Source: Aureibacter tunicatorum | Lineage (GTDB): Bacteria; Bacteroidota; Bacteroidia; Cytophagales; Cyclobacteriaceae | Direction of reading: 5' to 3' | Assembly (NCBI RefSeq): GCF_036492635.1 | Contig: NZ_AP025305.1 | Location: 3,720,001 to 3,784,000, forward strand | Length of the DNA stretch: 64,000 nucleotides | In this document: positions 1 to 10,726 of the stretch, in pieces | Position numbering within the stretch: position 1 is the stretch's first letter | Layout: every line of letters starts with the position of its first letter | Program-made: the position numbers and the translations under genes | The notes under the pieces: model-generated | What the model was told of the DNA's origin: nothing | Databases searched by the model: none | The model's input: the letters and a program-made list of their open reading frames with translations, nothing else

Positions 1-3000
1 GCTATATTCTGTGTCATATGCTTTGCTTTGCTTACTGAACTGTCCATTGCCAGTATGCTGCAAACTGCTTGAAGCAATGATTCTATTCAACTGATCATAG
101 CGATAAGCCATCATCTGCACGGACTTGTCGTCATTTTCATGCCTTTTGCCTACTTCCGGCAAATCGGTCACCATCCAAGCGATATTGCCATTGTACAGGC
201 CATTGCTCGATCCATTACGAGCAGTTGACTGAAAGGCTGACCATTGATTCCCATCTTGATTGGCTATGCTTACATCTCCGATCGGCTCATAGTCTCCATT
301 GAAATAACCCAACTCATAGGCAAATGCATCCTTTGCCGTATTGTCAGTAGCACCATCATTACCAGGATCGCTTCCTTTAGGCATATTCACGCCCTTGATC
401 CAACCTTGCAAGGTATAGTAATAATCCAATCCCTGCACTTGCGTGCCTTCATCTCCTAAGACAACTCTCGCCAGTGGCCCATGCGGATAATAGATATACT
501 TCGCCTCGGTGCTAAATACATGCCCGTCAATAGAAGTGCTCACCTGCGTCAGGCGATTGTCAGCGTCGTACTCATACATGTGGATAAACTGATCAGACTC
601 TCCTTCTTGATAGAATACATAATTGACATTGCCGCTGATCAAGTCATATCTATAATCTGTGCGCTTTGGCTTTCCTAAATCAAAATCCTGTGTTATAGAC
701 TTGACATTGCCATGCACATCATAGCTGTAAGCTGTGTAAGACTTATAATAAGCAGCTCCTACATTAAAATCCCTTGGATGAAACAATGAGTTTTGTTCCG
801 TAGAAACTATCAAAGACACACGGTTTCGCAGATTTTCTTGTTCAAACTTTGAAAACCATGACCTATACTCAGGCAAATCAGCTACCGGCAAATCATAGTA
901 TGTATTTCTCTTATAGTATTTACTATAACTATCATCAGGGAAGTCAACATCATCAGCGTAACTCTGAAGATCAGCCAAAGTCATCCCTGAGATCCACATT
1001 TCTCCCGATTCGACTTTGCGGCCCAGTCGATCATATTTAGAATATGATGCTTTTCTATCTTCTTTCTGCTGAGCATTTTGAGAAAAACGCAACATGCTCT
1101 TGCTGTCATAGATAAAGTTTGTCTCTCCACCGTCAGGGCTATTTTGCCATACCAGTTGGTTTAGCGAATTGTATTTATAGCGGGTTTTCAACTCATGAGC
1201 TGGGTGTATCCCCAAGTCCTGCGGACGATCAGCATTCACCAATTGATTAATTTGACTCTGATTAGTGATAGGATTTACTCCCGCAGGCGGCACTGTCTGC
1301 ACCAGATTGCCCGCTTGGTCATAGTAGTACAAAGTGTAATGGTACTCCTTAGGCTTGTATGTGTAGTCAAAATCCTCGTTGGCATTCTTGATGCAATTGC
1401 CAATGTAATTTTCGAATAATCGACCGCCAATTTCTTCCACAAACTTTCTTTCAGCTTCCAGACGCAAGTATTCTTCCTCCTCTTCCAAATCCCTGATGCA
1501 TTGCTCTTTTTTCTTCTCTTTGAGGTCGGTGATCTCTTCATCCGTAAGACCCATCAAAAGTATAGTGGAATTCTGGTCGTTGTATTTGGTGCAGTAAATT
1601 TGTTCTGAAACAGACAACCTTATCACATAACTTGTTAATTCCAAAGGAGGGTATCCGGTATCTCCGCGTTGACCTTCCAAACCATTATTAGCCCTAGCCC
1701 CTCCACTTGCATCTATTTTTTTTGTATTGATTTTAAAGATATAAGCACCTTCATCACTTTGATCTACACTATTAATATCTAAAAAAGGATCTACACCTTT
1801 TTTTAAAAGTATAAGATTGCTCTTTCTACCAATGGTTACTTCATCTGTTGGATTTAAAAATTTATACCATGAATATTCAATAACATAACCATCTGGTAAC
1901 GTAAGATTATTATCTATATTAGCATAAATCCTTACATTATCTTGCTCTTTAGCATTTATTTTCATCCCTCCACATTTCCCAACAGAATATTGAGTAAAAT
2001 CATATTTAGTATCATTATAATGAAGTAAATTTGATTTAAATGGATAATTAAAAAAATAATAATCGTTAAGGTCTTCAAAAGTTAAGTGATTATACGCTAT
2101 ATCAGCATAAACCCCATGCTCTTTATGAAAATCAAAGGAATTAATTAATTTATGGATTCTATTGCCCCTTAAGTTTATATGAAGTTCATCTTTAAATGTA
2201 TAAGTGTAACCTCCATTATCTAAAAATTCAAATTCTTCAATTTCATTGTAAGATAAATCTAAATTTAAGTGAAATCGCTTATTCCTATTCATAATAGACC
2301 TTAATAGATTATTCAGTCCATTTGTGTTTTTTATTTTATTATTAATTAATGATAAAGAAATATTGAAATCTAAATCTTTTGCAACATACAAATCGTATAA
2401 AAAGTCATTTATAATTTCAAGATTCAATATCTTATTTTTATCTAAAAAAAGTTTAATCTCACTATTTAAATTTTCATCATAATTATTCTGACTAATCAAT
2501 CTACTTATATTATTATGTGACAAGTCAATCCAATAAAGTGATGGAATATTTGGATAAATAAACTCAGAAATATTACTTGCTGATAGGTTTACTATTTCCA
2601 AAGATGGTAAAGAGGATGATAAGGAAATAAAATTCATATCCTTAACATTTTCATTATTCGAAATAACTAGCTCCTTTATTCCATTATGATTAAAAACAAA
2701 ATCTATATTTTGGGTAATATTTGAATGAGATATATTTAAAAATTCTAAATTACTTATTCCCTCTAATATTTTAATTGACGACAAATCTCCCTTTAAATTA
2801 ATTTTAATTGGTGAATAGTTTTCATCCACTAACATAGATAATTGAATCCCAATTTTATTGGAACTTGAAATTCCAATACCATACCATTCACTTAAAGAAT
2901 TATCTAATGCCCAATACCCTTCACTTGGAATATTTAATTCATTATTTTCTCCAACTATCGAATTAAAAAAATTAATCAAAATACTCTTTTCATTCTCAGT

Positions 3001-6000
3001 TAACTGGTTATCTGACATTTTATCATAATTCGAAAATGTAGTATGCACTTTGCCACGAGGATAGGTCTCAGCATCATTATTATTTACAAGGCAATTTGAC
3101 CTAAACCTATTTAGTAAATATTTCAATGTTTTAGTATCATTCCCAATAAATTCATACTCTAAGCCATTTGTCTCATTCTTTATTTCAATCTCTAAATCAT
3201 TTGAAACTATAGACTCATTTTCATCAACTACATTCCCTTCATAATCTCTCCATTCTATACACTCTTCAGCGTCTTCATGAATGATATCGGCCAGAGGACA
3301 TCCATAATCATTGGCTAAAATCTCATTGATCGCCCAAAGGTCAGCATCCGGCTCCACACCGTTTTCCGGATCACCTACAAAATCCTCAAGCTTCAGTATC
3401 ATAAAGAAATTGTCTCCCTTGGCTAGATAATTTCTGACATGCCCGCTGATAACTTCGGCATCCTCAAGAGCATCTTGATCCTCATTGAATACGCCGATTC
3501 TAAAAGGCTCGCAATTATCTTGAAGCACTGCCAGTATGGTTTCCGTATTGTGTTCCGTTACTCTATGCAGGTCCGTCTGAGTAGTCACTGTACCTGTTGT
3601 TCCATCCCAGTTCACTTGGTCTCCCCAAGGAAGCGTCTCATCATCAGCCAGATTATTTATCCATTCTTCGATTTCCTCCGGCGTCATATTTTCCGGCGGT
3701 GTGAAATCATCGCTTTGAGAAGCTGTGCTATTGGCAGGGTCACATGATCGATCCTCTGCTTGTTGCTTGATGATTTGTCTTTTGGCCTCGACATATTGCG
3801 ATTTATACAATGTCCACCTCATCCTCTTAATCTCCGCTTTGTATTCTTCACTTGACTGAGAAGGGTATCTTTCGACAAGATCCTTGTAAAGCAGATGAAA
3901 GGCATCGGCATCTGATCGATTGGATTTTACAATATCACCATTTTGAATCTTGAAGAACATCTTATCCGAAGAAGGCAAAAACGATCCATCATATGCATAA
4001 GCCTCATTCAAACTCGCCGAATACTCAACTCCATTCACAGTAACCTTGAAGGCCTTGGCCAGCAAGTCATTCATCATGCCTATATAAGCATCATTGCCTT
4101 CGATTTGAAAAAATGGATCCAATGTCGAAAAGTTATTCTGAAGGTCGAAATACACGCCTGGTATCGCTCCGCCAATAGAATTGACACTGCTGCCCCAGTC
4201 CAGTATAAGCGAAAGTTTATTTTGCCATGCTGTCGAAGCTGAATTTTCCATACACAAAGTGTATTCGCAAAGCCTGTCATCATAGCCATTGGCAGACAGT
4301 ATATCAAACCTCTCTTGGTACACATCTGTATCAGGATCTCCATCATCAGTATCCATAGCGTATTCAAGCCCTTGCTCTCTTGTATACTCACTCCATAACT
4401 TGCGCAGCATATTGGTGCATCCTGCAACAGCAGACTCTTCAAAAGTCTCATCTACGATACCCTCGATAGTTTCTCCATCTTCAAGGCAATCCGCTCCCTC
4501 GCATTCATCGCAATAAGATCTGTCCAAATTGATGCTCGTTCTGATATTAACATAATCCCTGTTCAAATCAACATCGGTAGTAATCATATCAATTATATCC
4601 TGATAACTAGGTTTATTGGCTGCTAGCTTTTTGACAATGATGTATTCCCCCACCTGCTGAGCAATAAACGAAAATTCCCAATCACCCAAGCTTTGAAGGT
4701 CTCCTTGGCAATCCTGAGCTCGAAGCCCTTGCACTTTTATTTCTTGTCTCCCATCCTCGAACACTTGTCGGTTTCCATCCGGCTTCAACACATATATTTC
4801 CAAATCATAAACGCACTCTTTGCAACTGAACGGCCCAACAAAAGCGCCTTTGCCTAAAAGCTCGTAATCAAATTCATACAATGTGCTAGGAGCCACATTG
4901 ATTATAGACTCTAAAATATTCTTTTCATTATCTTCCAACCTATTCTTGGCATCCAAAGCAACAGTAAGCTCTTCATACTGAGCCTGTACCGCGCTTTCCA
5001 ATGGATCCAAATGACTTGGAATATCTCCAGCCAAAGAAGTAGCCACCACTTTGCCTACTTGGTCGTTATAACTGATACTAACTTGACCATTCGGGTCCAC
5101 GACAGCAGTTTTAGAATAAAACTTAGCTTTACCGACGTTAGAGCCAAACAATCTGTATAGTTCCTCAGATTGAGCATTAGCATAAATAAAACGAGTAGTC
5201 CTTTCCTCATTGTCAATCCGAAAAATATCTCCGACACCCGACTTTATCATCGGCCTGCCCGTAGCGTCATTCATCAAATGCATCTGTGTATAAGCAAAAC
5301 CTTTAGCATCTGGAATATATTCATTATGAATGCTTCCATCATCGTTGTTATTCATAGGGCTATAATATTGAGAAGCGCCTGATGTCGTAGATAATCTATC
5401 ATTTTCTTTCGATCCATTATCATATCTAGATTTGATGCTTTTTGATGTGGAGTTGCTATTTTCAAACACATTGAAATCCGCTTGGTAATTCAATGACCCA
5501 CTGGATGGTACCGGCATCACAGTCACTGTTCCTCGACCACCAAAGTCATAAAAAGTCTCTCCCCTTAAAATTTTACCCTCTGTGCTTAAACTTGTCGCTA
5601 CTTGTCTTTTTTTTCTAGATTGATCATAATAACTGATCACCTGCTTATTTTTGCCATCTTCACCAAACACTGAGCTTGCTTGCCAGATTAATTCATCATT
5701 TCCAATATTGATATAAACTCCATTGTTCGCAGGATAAGTCCAAACACTCGTTTCTCTATGCTTATTGTTCTCACCTGTATATTTCACACTTCTATATCTC
5801 CAAAACAAGCGACTTCCTTTAGGATAAATATTTTTCATCGTCAACAACTCGTTTTTAGTCGTTGCTCTAAACCCTTCCTTTGCTTTAAAGGCTGTAGAAG
5901 GGCTTGATGGAGTATACTCTTCATAAAAATGTACCCATTCTATATCATATTCATATACTCCTTGATCTTTAAGGAACGGCACGACAAACTGAATCTCTCC

Positions 6001-6612
6001 TTTGGCTTGATCAGAAATATTTATGGTGCCAACACTTGTCGGCGCAGGAGGAGCTGAAAACGACTGAGTTTCTACATTTGCATCATTGGACATTGGTTGA
6101 CTATGATCTTTTGCCAGTGGCCACTCCAGATAAATATGTTGCAATGGACTCTCTCCTTCAAGCTCCATAGATGTAACCCTAAATGTCGGATGCTCATGGC
6201 AATAAAATGACTTAAGCTGAAAAAAAGTCTGAGCTTGATATTTTTGCTTATTCCCATCTAATTTCAACTCTCCATTCCAAATAACTGCTTGACTATTGTC
6301 AAGAATTTCAATTTGCAAACTCAAAGTCCATTGACTTTGGTAAGTATTCAGATTACCCCAATCATAATACACCTTGGGGCCCAAAAAATAAGGACCCTCT
6401 TGTTCGCAATCTTGAAAAACAGGATAAATCGTATTAAGTTCCAGATCGTCAATAATAGAAATCTGCCCCTTAAGCGGCTCAACCCCTTCTTTTCCATCCG
6501 ATGTCACTTTTATCTCTTGGGGAATCGGTTGATGCTGGCCTACAGCCATGCTACTGATAAAAAGCATGGCCATAAAGCCTAAAAATATAGATATATAATT
6601 TCTTGTTTTCAT
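1..6612 (-). CDS. RHS/YD-repeat surface protein with inserted LRR and Ig-like domains (3' end outside window)
   Basis: Open without a stop from ATG at 6612 to the window edge, 2204 codons, so the C-terminus is missing. Residues 1-25 look like a signal peptide (starts MKTRNYISIFLGFMAML). An N-terminal beta-rich part follows. Residues about 1250-1510 form leucine-rich repeats (units such as LEFLNISHSNIT and LYWIDLSHNNIS), and about 1550-1640 is Ig-like (YSWYKF, then DEGAYIFKIN). From about 1735 onward the protein is typical RHS/YD repeat (YDQAGNLVQTVPPAG, YKYNSLNQLVW, YDADNRLTQV, YRYDQLNRI). The LRR/Ig stretch (roughly 1700-3260) is visibly more AT-rich than both flanks, suggesting an acquired insert, yet the frame stays open through it. 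It is the last gene seen of a minus-strand operon, 28 bp after the preceding gene. The family often carries a variable C-terminal toxin or adhesive tip; that part is not visible here. Confidence 0.9.
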   Translation of the reverse strand, partial: MKTRNYISIFLGFMAMLFISSMAVGQHQPIPQEIKVTSDGKEGVEPLKGQISIIDDLELNTIYPVFQDCEQEGPYFLGPKVYYDWGNLNTYQSQWTLSLQIEILDNSQAVIWNGELKLDGNKQKYQAQTFFQLKSFYCHEHPTFRVTSMELEGESPLQHIYLEWPLAKDHSQPMSNDANVETQSFSAPPAPTSVGTINISDQAKGEIQFVVPFLKDQGVYEYDIEWVHFYEEYTPSSPSTAFKAKEGFRATTKNELLTMKNIYPKGSRLFWRYRSVKYTGENNKHRETSVWTYPANNGVYINIGNDELIWQASSVFGEDGKNKQVISYYDQSRKKRQVATSLSTEGKILRGETFYDFGGRGTVTVMPVPSSGSLNYQADFNVFENSNSTSKSIKSRYDNGSKENDRLSTTSGASQYYSPMNNNDDGSIHNEYIPDAKGFAYTQMHLMNDATGRPMIKSGVGDIFRIDNEERTTRFIYANAQSEELYRLFGSNVGKAKFYSKTAVVDPNGQVSISYNDQVGKVVATSLAGDIPSHLDPLESAVQAQYEELTVALDAKNRLEDNEKNILESIINVAPSTLYEFDYELLGKGAFVGPFSCKECVYDLEIYVLKPDGNRQVFEDGRQEIKVQGLRAQDCQGDLQSLGDWEFSFIAQQVGEYIIVKKLAANKPSYQDIIDMITTDVDLNRDYVNIRTSINLDRSYCDECEGADCLEDGETIEGIVDETFEESAVAGCTNMLRKLWSEYTREQGLEYAMDTDDGDPDTDVYQERFDILSANGYDDRLCEYTLCMENSASTAWQNKLSLILDWGSSVNSIGGAIPGVYFDLQNNFSTLDPFFQIEGNDAYIGMMNDLLAKAFKVTVNGVEYSASLNEAYAYDGSFLPSSDKMFFKIQNGDIVKSNRSDADAFHLLYKDLVERYPSQSSEEYKAEIKRMRWTLYKSQYVEAKRQIIKQQAEDRSCDPANSTASQSDDFTPPENMTPEEIEEWINNLADDETLPWGDQVNWDGTTGTVTTQTDLHRVTEHNTETILAVLQDNCEPFRIGVFNEDQDALEDAEVISGHVRNYLAKGDNFFMILKLEDFVGDPENGVEPDADLWAINEILANDYGCPLADIIHEDAEECIEWRDYEGNVVDENESIVSNDLEIEIKNETNGLEYEFIGNDTKTLKYLLNRFRSNCLVNNNDAETYPRGKVHTTFSNYDKMSDNQLTENEKSILINFFNSIVGENNELNIPSEGYWALDNSLSEWYGIGISSSNKIGIQLSMLVDENYSPIKINLKGDLSSIKILEGISNLEFLNISHSNITQNIDFVFNHNGIKELVISNNENVKDMNFISLSSSLPSLEIVNLSASNISEFIYPNIPSLYWIDLSHNNISRLISQNNYDENLNSEIKLFLDKNKILNLEIINDFLYDLYVAKDLDFNISLSLINNKIKNTNGLNNLLRSIMNRNKRFHLNLDLSYNEIEEFEFLDNGGYTYTFKDELHINLRGNRIHKLINSFDFHKEHGVYADIAYNHLTFEDLNDYYFFNYPFKSNLLHYNDTKYDFTQYSVGKCGGMKINAKEQDNVRIYANIDNNLTLPDGYVIEYSWYKFLNPTDEVTIGRKSNLILLKKGVDPFLDINSVDQSDEGAYIFKINTKKIDASGGARANNGLEGQRGDTGYPPLELTSYVIRLSVSEQIYCTKYNDQNSTILLMGLTDEEITDLKEKKKEQCIRDLEEEEEYLRLEAERKFVEEIGGRLFENYIGNCIKNANEDFDYTYKPKEYHYTLYYYDQAGNLVQTVPPAGVNPITNQSQINQLVNADRPQDLGIHPAHELKTRYKYNSLNQLVWQNSPDGGETNFIYDSKSMLRFSQNAQQKEDRKASYSKYDRLGRKVESGEMWISGMTLADLQSYADDVDFPDDSYSKYYKRNTYYDLPVADLPEYRSWFSKFEQENLRNRVSLIVSTEQNSLFHPRDFNVGAAYYKSYTAYSYDVHGNVKSITQDFDLGKPKRTDYRYDLISGNVNYVFYQEGESDQFIHMYEYDADNRLTQVSTSIDGHVFSTEAKYIYYPHGPLARVVLGDEGTQVQGLDYYYTLQGWIKGVNMPKGSDPGNDGATDNTAKDAFAYELGYFNGDYEPIGDVSIANQDGNQWSAFQSTARNGSSNGLYNGNIAWMVTDLPEVGKRHENDDKSVQMMAYRYDQLNRIIASSSLQHTGNGQFSKQSKAYDTEYS

Positions 6613-6640
6613 GGCTATAATTATATATTAGCTTCTTTTC

Positions 6641-7351
6641 TTATTGTAATTGAAAACTTTGTCGAGTTGTCGACTCTAATTGCTTCAAGCGATACTCTCG
6701 CATAGCAGATACACGCTTTCCATCTTTAGTGACAATAAAATGACTCAAACTCAACCTTTTGTCATTAACAAGAGCATCCAAGGCTCCATATTCATACCGT
6801 ATATCCACACTTATAGTCTCTGTTCCCACTTTCTCTCTATAGGTATAATACACTCTATTCAAAAAACCCGTTCGATCGTCAATATAAAGCTCAATCCATT
6901 CGATCATGCCTTCTTTCTGACGAACTTTATAATGTTTGCTGCCTTCTTTATTGCCCAAATAGCTGATATTATCATAGGCAACCAACATTGTATCAATATT
7001 CACCATAGACATGTCTGAAAAATCCAACTCATCTTGCTTGCTTCGCTTATAGTAGCTAGTCAATTTATACAAATGGCTATGGCTTACAACCAAATCTTTG
7101 GTAACAAGAGTTTCGATGCCAGAAATATTACTGTACATCATTTGGCCATACTTCAATATAGAAGCATTAACGGTCATTGGTTGATCTTCAGGGTCTTCAA
7201 TATGAACACGAACCTTGACATTGAGATCTGCATCTCTGTATGCTGATGATATTTTCAGTAAATCTTGCTTTAAATCCTGTCCTTCAGCACCATTCAAAGC
7301 AAACAATATCAAAGCCACAGAATTAAACATAATCATTACAAAATGTTTCAT
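6641..7351 (-). CDS. Secreted hypothetical protein (LolA-like fold possible)
   Basis: 236 aa with a signal peptide (MKHFVMIMFNSVALILFALNGAEG). The mature part alternates short beta-like segments: NVKVRVHIEDP, ILKYGQMMYSNISG, YDNISYLGNKEG, WIELYIDDRTGFLNRVYYTY. This resembles the outer-membrane-lipoprotein-sorting style of periplasmic beta sheet, but I do not recognise a named family. It sits between two RHS-cluster genes: its start is 4 bp after the stop of the 1122-aa gene, and 28 bp separate it from the >2204-aa RHS gene. A role in export or assembly of the neighbouring RHS protein is inferred from position only. Confidence 0.75.
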   Translation of the reverse strand: MKHFVMIMFNSVALILFALNGAEGQDLKQDLLKISSAYRDADLNVKVRVHIEDPEDQPMTVNASILKYGQMMYSNISGIETLVTKDLVVSHSHLYKLTSYYKRSKQDELDFSDMSMVNIDTMLVAYDNISYLGNKEGSKHYKVRQKEGMIEWIELYIDDRTGFLNRVYYTYREKVGTETISVDIRYEYGALDALVNDKRLSLSHFIVTKDGKRVSAMREYRLKQLESTTRQSFQLQ

Positions 7352-7355
7352 AATA

Positions 7356-10300
7356 TTATTCAGTTGTTGGTATGAAATTTATGGATTCTTGCAATGTCTT
7401 TAGTCCACGAACTGTTTCTACTTTAGTCAGGTAAAGCATACCTTCCGCATCATAATAGTAGAAAGTGGCGAAATTATTATCATCAAGCACTGCTTGCAAT
7501 CTGTATGTTCGAGGATCATACACATAAGTTAGCATAGCACTCGCTTTTGGTTGCATTCTCATATCATCAACATATAAATTCTTAGCCCCCGAACTAAATA
7601 TCAATTCAAATCTCTTGTATTGGTCAGGAACAGTTATATACCCTTCAACTTTTTGCCACCCTTCAACTATTGGACCAGAAGGCTCAAAGACAAAAGATTG
7701 ATTCTCATCTCCTATAAATTTCACCTCTATAGATATACCATTGCCCAATGAAGCTGAAGTTTGCGCAGCCTCAGGGCTAGTAGCCACCCAAGCGCTAAAT
7801 AAATACTCTCCATTTTTCTGCAAATCCAAAGTATATTGTTTGAAGTTCAATGTCGTATTCGCATTGATCAAAAGGCTTTTGTCTCCAGTATGCGAATAAG
7901 TTGTAGAAATATTAGCCGTTGGATTGCCAGAAATAGCCTTCAATGTAAACAACCATCCAAACCAATAATCATTAGCAGTAAAGTTGTTGTCAAAATTAAC
8001 ATAAATCGCATCATTCCAAGAGTCCACTTCCCTAACGCATCCCAAATCAGTCCACCCCCAGAAATATGAAAAGCGCCTCTTGTAATAGTTTTCAAACTTT
8101 CTTCCAACCAAAAAATAACGCATATCAGGGTCATCCAAATCTGAGACTTCTGACTTCACCATCGCATCAAGAGATTTTCCTATAGGCACCTTATACCCTC
8201 TAATTCTAAACTTTCCGTCCAAATCAATATCAAAGTTGCCTTCCGCGCTATATCCTGTATTGATTCCGAATGTAGAATTATACTGGTTAGATTCTTCAAA
8301 ACTAGTAAAAGCGATTTCATCTTGTTTAGCATTTTGAGCAACAGCTACCGGCAGTTGGCCATAATAACCATAAACAGAACTGCTGTGTATGCCTAATATA
8401 TCTTGGTTCTCTATCATATACCCTTCGCCATTATAACGAGTGGTAGTCGAAGCTTTTTTCCAGTGAGGATTTATTTCAGGCATGGTATGATTCCACTGAA
8501 AGCGTTCAAAATTAAAAACGCCGTCTTCTGACGATTTCAAATATGGGCTGTCTTGCTCTCTATCTTCTTGGTAAGCCCAAGAAGATTGATGTCTCCATAC
8601 TCCTTGTTGCCCTGTAAGCCATGCATTCTTCTCAAACTGGCTGATATCCCCCTGTAGCATAGGCCAAAAGTCAGTATACTCGCTCGCCGAGGCTTGCAAC
8701 ACATCTTCATCTACAGGAGTGCTTAAGCTTATCAATTTATTTTCAAAAAGTTCATCATCGCTAAATTTGACATTAATTGTAGTAGACGGAGTAATCGTAT
8801 ACGGACATCCTGTTTTTGACTCGACTAAATCGGCTTTAGCTGTTATTAAAAACTGATCCTGTCTATTATATGTATGACTGCTTGTAGCTGATACTATTGA
8901 TGAAGTACTTCCATCTCCGTAATTCCATGCCTCCGAATATGGCCTATTACTTAATATATATCCACTTGGAATAGCATAACTAAACTCATATGTTTTTGAA
9001 CATGGCATCTCTCCTGTCACTAAGCTTGACACAGTATTCACTATCGGAGGCTCTGAAAATTCGACATGTAATTGCTCTGTAATAGTTTGTTCTTCCATAC
9101 AGCCTAATGAATTATATATTTGAAATGTAACTGTTACAGTATAATCTCCTTCTTGCAAATACTCTACTCTTAGGTCGCATCTAGTTGGCGGAGGTCCATT
9201 CTCTCCTTCCGATGACTCAGGTCCTGATGGCGCTGTATTTTTCACTATATTCCACGAGCATGATTCATTAAATTCATAATCATCTCTAACTCCCTCTATT
9301 TCAAACTCATGCATTTGCTTGCAGCCTTTAAATACATCATAAGCTGTTATTGACAATTTTAAATCCTCATGTTGGTTACAGTCAAAACCCTGTACAGCAA
9401 AATTCGGCAATCCTCTAAACCCTACTCCGTCTTCATAATCAAAAGAAGTGGTTGTTGGGTTATCCGGATCTGAAATTTCATACATTACATGATTTTTATT
9501 AGAACCATAGATTCTATTATTAACTCCAAGTTGCAAATCATAGAAATTATGGCTCACATAACTATTACCTGAATTATTATTACTTAAGTCGCTACGTAAA
9601 TTGAGGCTAAAAGAAGGATTACTTAATGAATTAACGTTATTCCAAAACACACCATTTTCCACATCTGTAAAATATATATATTCTGAATTCGGAGAAAAAG
9701 AAGCGCCATAATATCTACCTCTTGAAGCAACATCACCACCAATACCTAACCTTCCTGTTTCATTATCAAATGGATACAACCTTACTTTTGAGTTTGGACT
9801 ACTACTGGAAGTATAATTTATTCCAAACACAGATATCATCCACTGACTATTTGGTGAGAACTTAATTGTTCCAATCATATCTCGAGACTCAGTACCCACA
9901 CCACTAGTACTAGTTATAGTAATATAATCCCCTACACCGGCTGATATAATTGGTGCATCTGCTATCCCATTTTGAGTTATTAAATATGAATGGTAATCAT
10001 TATTAGCTTGATTTCTTACTACCACCCAATAATCTTCACTATTAGCATGCATAACTATACCAACCCTTTCACCATAACTAAAGCCTCCATTCCTTGCCCC
10101 TCTTCTCACTTGCCCTCCAGTTCCATAAGAAGTATCAACTACAAAATTGCCTTGAGTATTTCTCATCAATTTAGTAACTGTAAGATATTTATCTCCAAAA
10201 TTATCTATATCTCCATCACCAAATAAACAATCCGTGATTGTAATTACAAAATAAGCATTTTTACAATTTGGCACAGGTATACAAGTAACTCCTTGGGATG

Positions 10301-10724
10301 AAAAAGAACTACCTCCAATATCCTCAGTTATAATATTATGATTATTGTCATAAACCCGTAACCCATCAATATAAAACAACAACTGTCCATTTTCATCAGA
10401 AATACTTGCATTAGAAATAATCCCTGACGTAAAAGAATTATTATACCCTGTATTTACTGAAATGTTTTCATTTTGAAAATTCACTAAGTCATTCTCATAC
10501 AATACCCAGTTCATATAAAGCATTGACTTATCCAATACCTTACCCTCACAGCCTATAAAAGTATTATTTTGAGCTTTTTGTCTTGAAGAATTTCTTTGTC
10601 TAGCCTCTTTTATTTCCTTCATATAATTTGAAAGAACTTCATATTCCTCAGCAGAATATTGTTGTCCTAAAGCAATTTTACTTATGGACATCAGTAGAAT
10701 TACAAATGCTAAAGTTTTTTTCAT
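7356..10724 (-). CDS. Large secreted protein: beta-propeller, PKD and RHS-like C-terminus
   Basis: 1122 aa, signal peptide at 1-20 (ends IALGQQ). Residues about 60-440 look like a beta-propeller as found in Bacteroidota cell-surface proteins (repeats such as TIKFSPNSQWMISVFG and YGASFSPNSEYIYFTD). A PKD-like domain follows around residue 600 (AWNYGDGSTSS...SHTYNRQDQFLITAKA). A jelly-roll-like domain lies near 950-1060 (YSHTGDKSLLINANT, LYVDDMRMQP). The last 60 residues match the end of RHS-type proteins (YVYDPRTYRLQAVLDDNN, FYYYDAEGMLYL, LQESINF). Its ATG is 2 bp downstream of the stop of the 1597-aa gene, so the two are surely cotranscribed. The propeller half is more AT-rich than the rest. 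I read it as the middle part of a three-gene RHS assembly (inference). Confidence 0.85.
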   Translation of the reverse strand: MKKTLAFVILLMSISKIALGQQYSAEEYEVLSNYMKEIKEARQRNSSRQKAQNNTFIGCEGKVLDKSMLYMNWVLYENDLVNFQNENISVNTGYNNSFTSGIISNASISDENGQLLFYIDGLRVYDNNHNIITEDIGGSSFSSQGVTCIPVPNCKNAYFVITITDCLFGDGDIDNFGDKYLTVTKLMRNTQGNFVVDTSYGTGGQVRRGARNGGFSYGERVGIVMHANSEDYWVVVRNQANNDYHSYLITQNGIADAPIISAGVGDYITITSTSGVGTESRDMIGTIKFSPNSQWMISVFGINYTSSSSPNSKVRLYPFDNETGRLGIGGDVASRGRYYGASFSPNSEYIYFTDVENGVFWNNVNSLSNPSFSLNLRSDLSNNNSGNSYVSHNFYDLQLGVNNRIYGSNKNHVMYEISDPDNPTTTSFDYEDGVGFRGLPNFAVQGFDCNQHEDLKLSITAYDVFKGCKQMHEFEIEGVRDDYEFNESCSWNIVKNTAPSGPESSEGENGPPPTRCDLRVEYLQEGDYTVTVTFQIYNSLGCMEEQTITEQLHVEFSEPPIVNTVSSLVTGEMPCSKTYEFSYAIPSGYILSNRPYSEAWNYGDGSTSSIVSATSSHTYNRQDQFLITAKADLVESKTGCPYTITPSTTINVKFSDDELFENKLISLSTPVDEDVLQASASEYTDFWPMLQGDISQFEKNAWLTGQQGVWRHQSSWAYQEDREQDSPYLKSSEDGVFNFERFQWNHTMPEINPHWKKASTTTRYNGEGYMIENQDILGIHSSSVYGYYGQLPVAVAQNAKQDEIAFTSFEESNQYNSTFGINTGYSAEGNFDIDLDGKFRIRGYKVPIGKSLDAMVKSEVSDLDDPDMRYFLVGRKFENYYKRRFSYFWGWTDLGCVREVDSWNDAIYVNFDNNFTANDYWFGWLFTLKAISGNPTANISTTYSHTGDKSLLINANTTLNFKQYTLDLQKNGEYLFSAWVATSPEAAQTSASLGNGISIEVKFIGDENQSFVFEPSGPIVEGWQKVEGYITVPDQYKRFELIFSSGAKNLYVDDMRMQPKASAMLTYVYDPRTYRLQAVLDDNNFATFYYYDAEGMLYLTKVETVRGLKTLQESINFIPTTE

Positions 10725-10726
10725 GA

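Noticed and set aside
4080-4451. 123-codon minus-strand frame inside the RHS gene
   Set aside because: Out of frame with the open RHS frame and without domain features.
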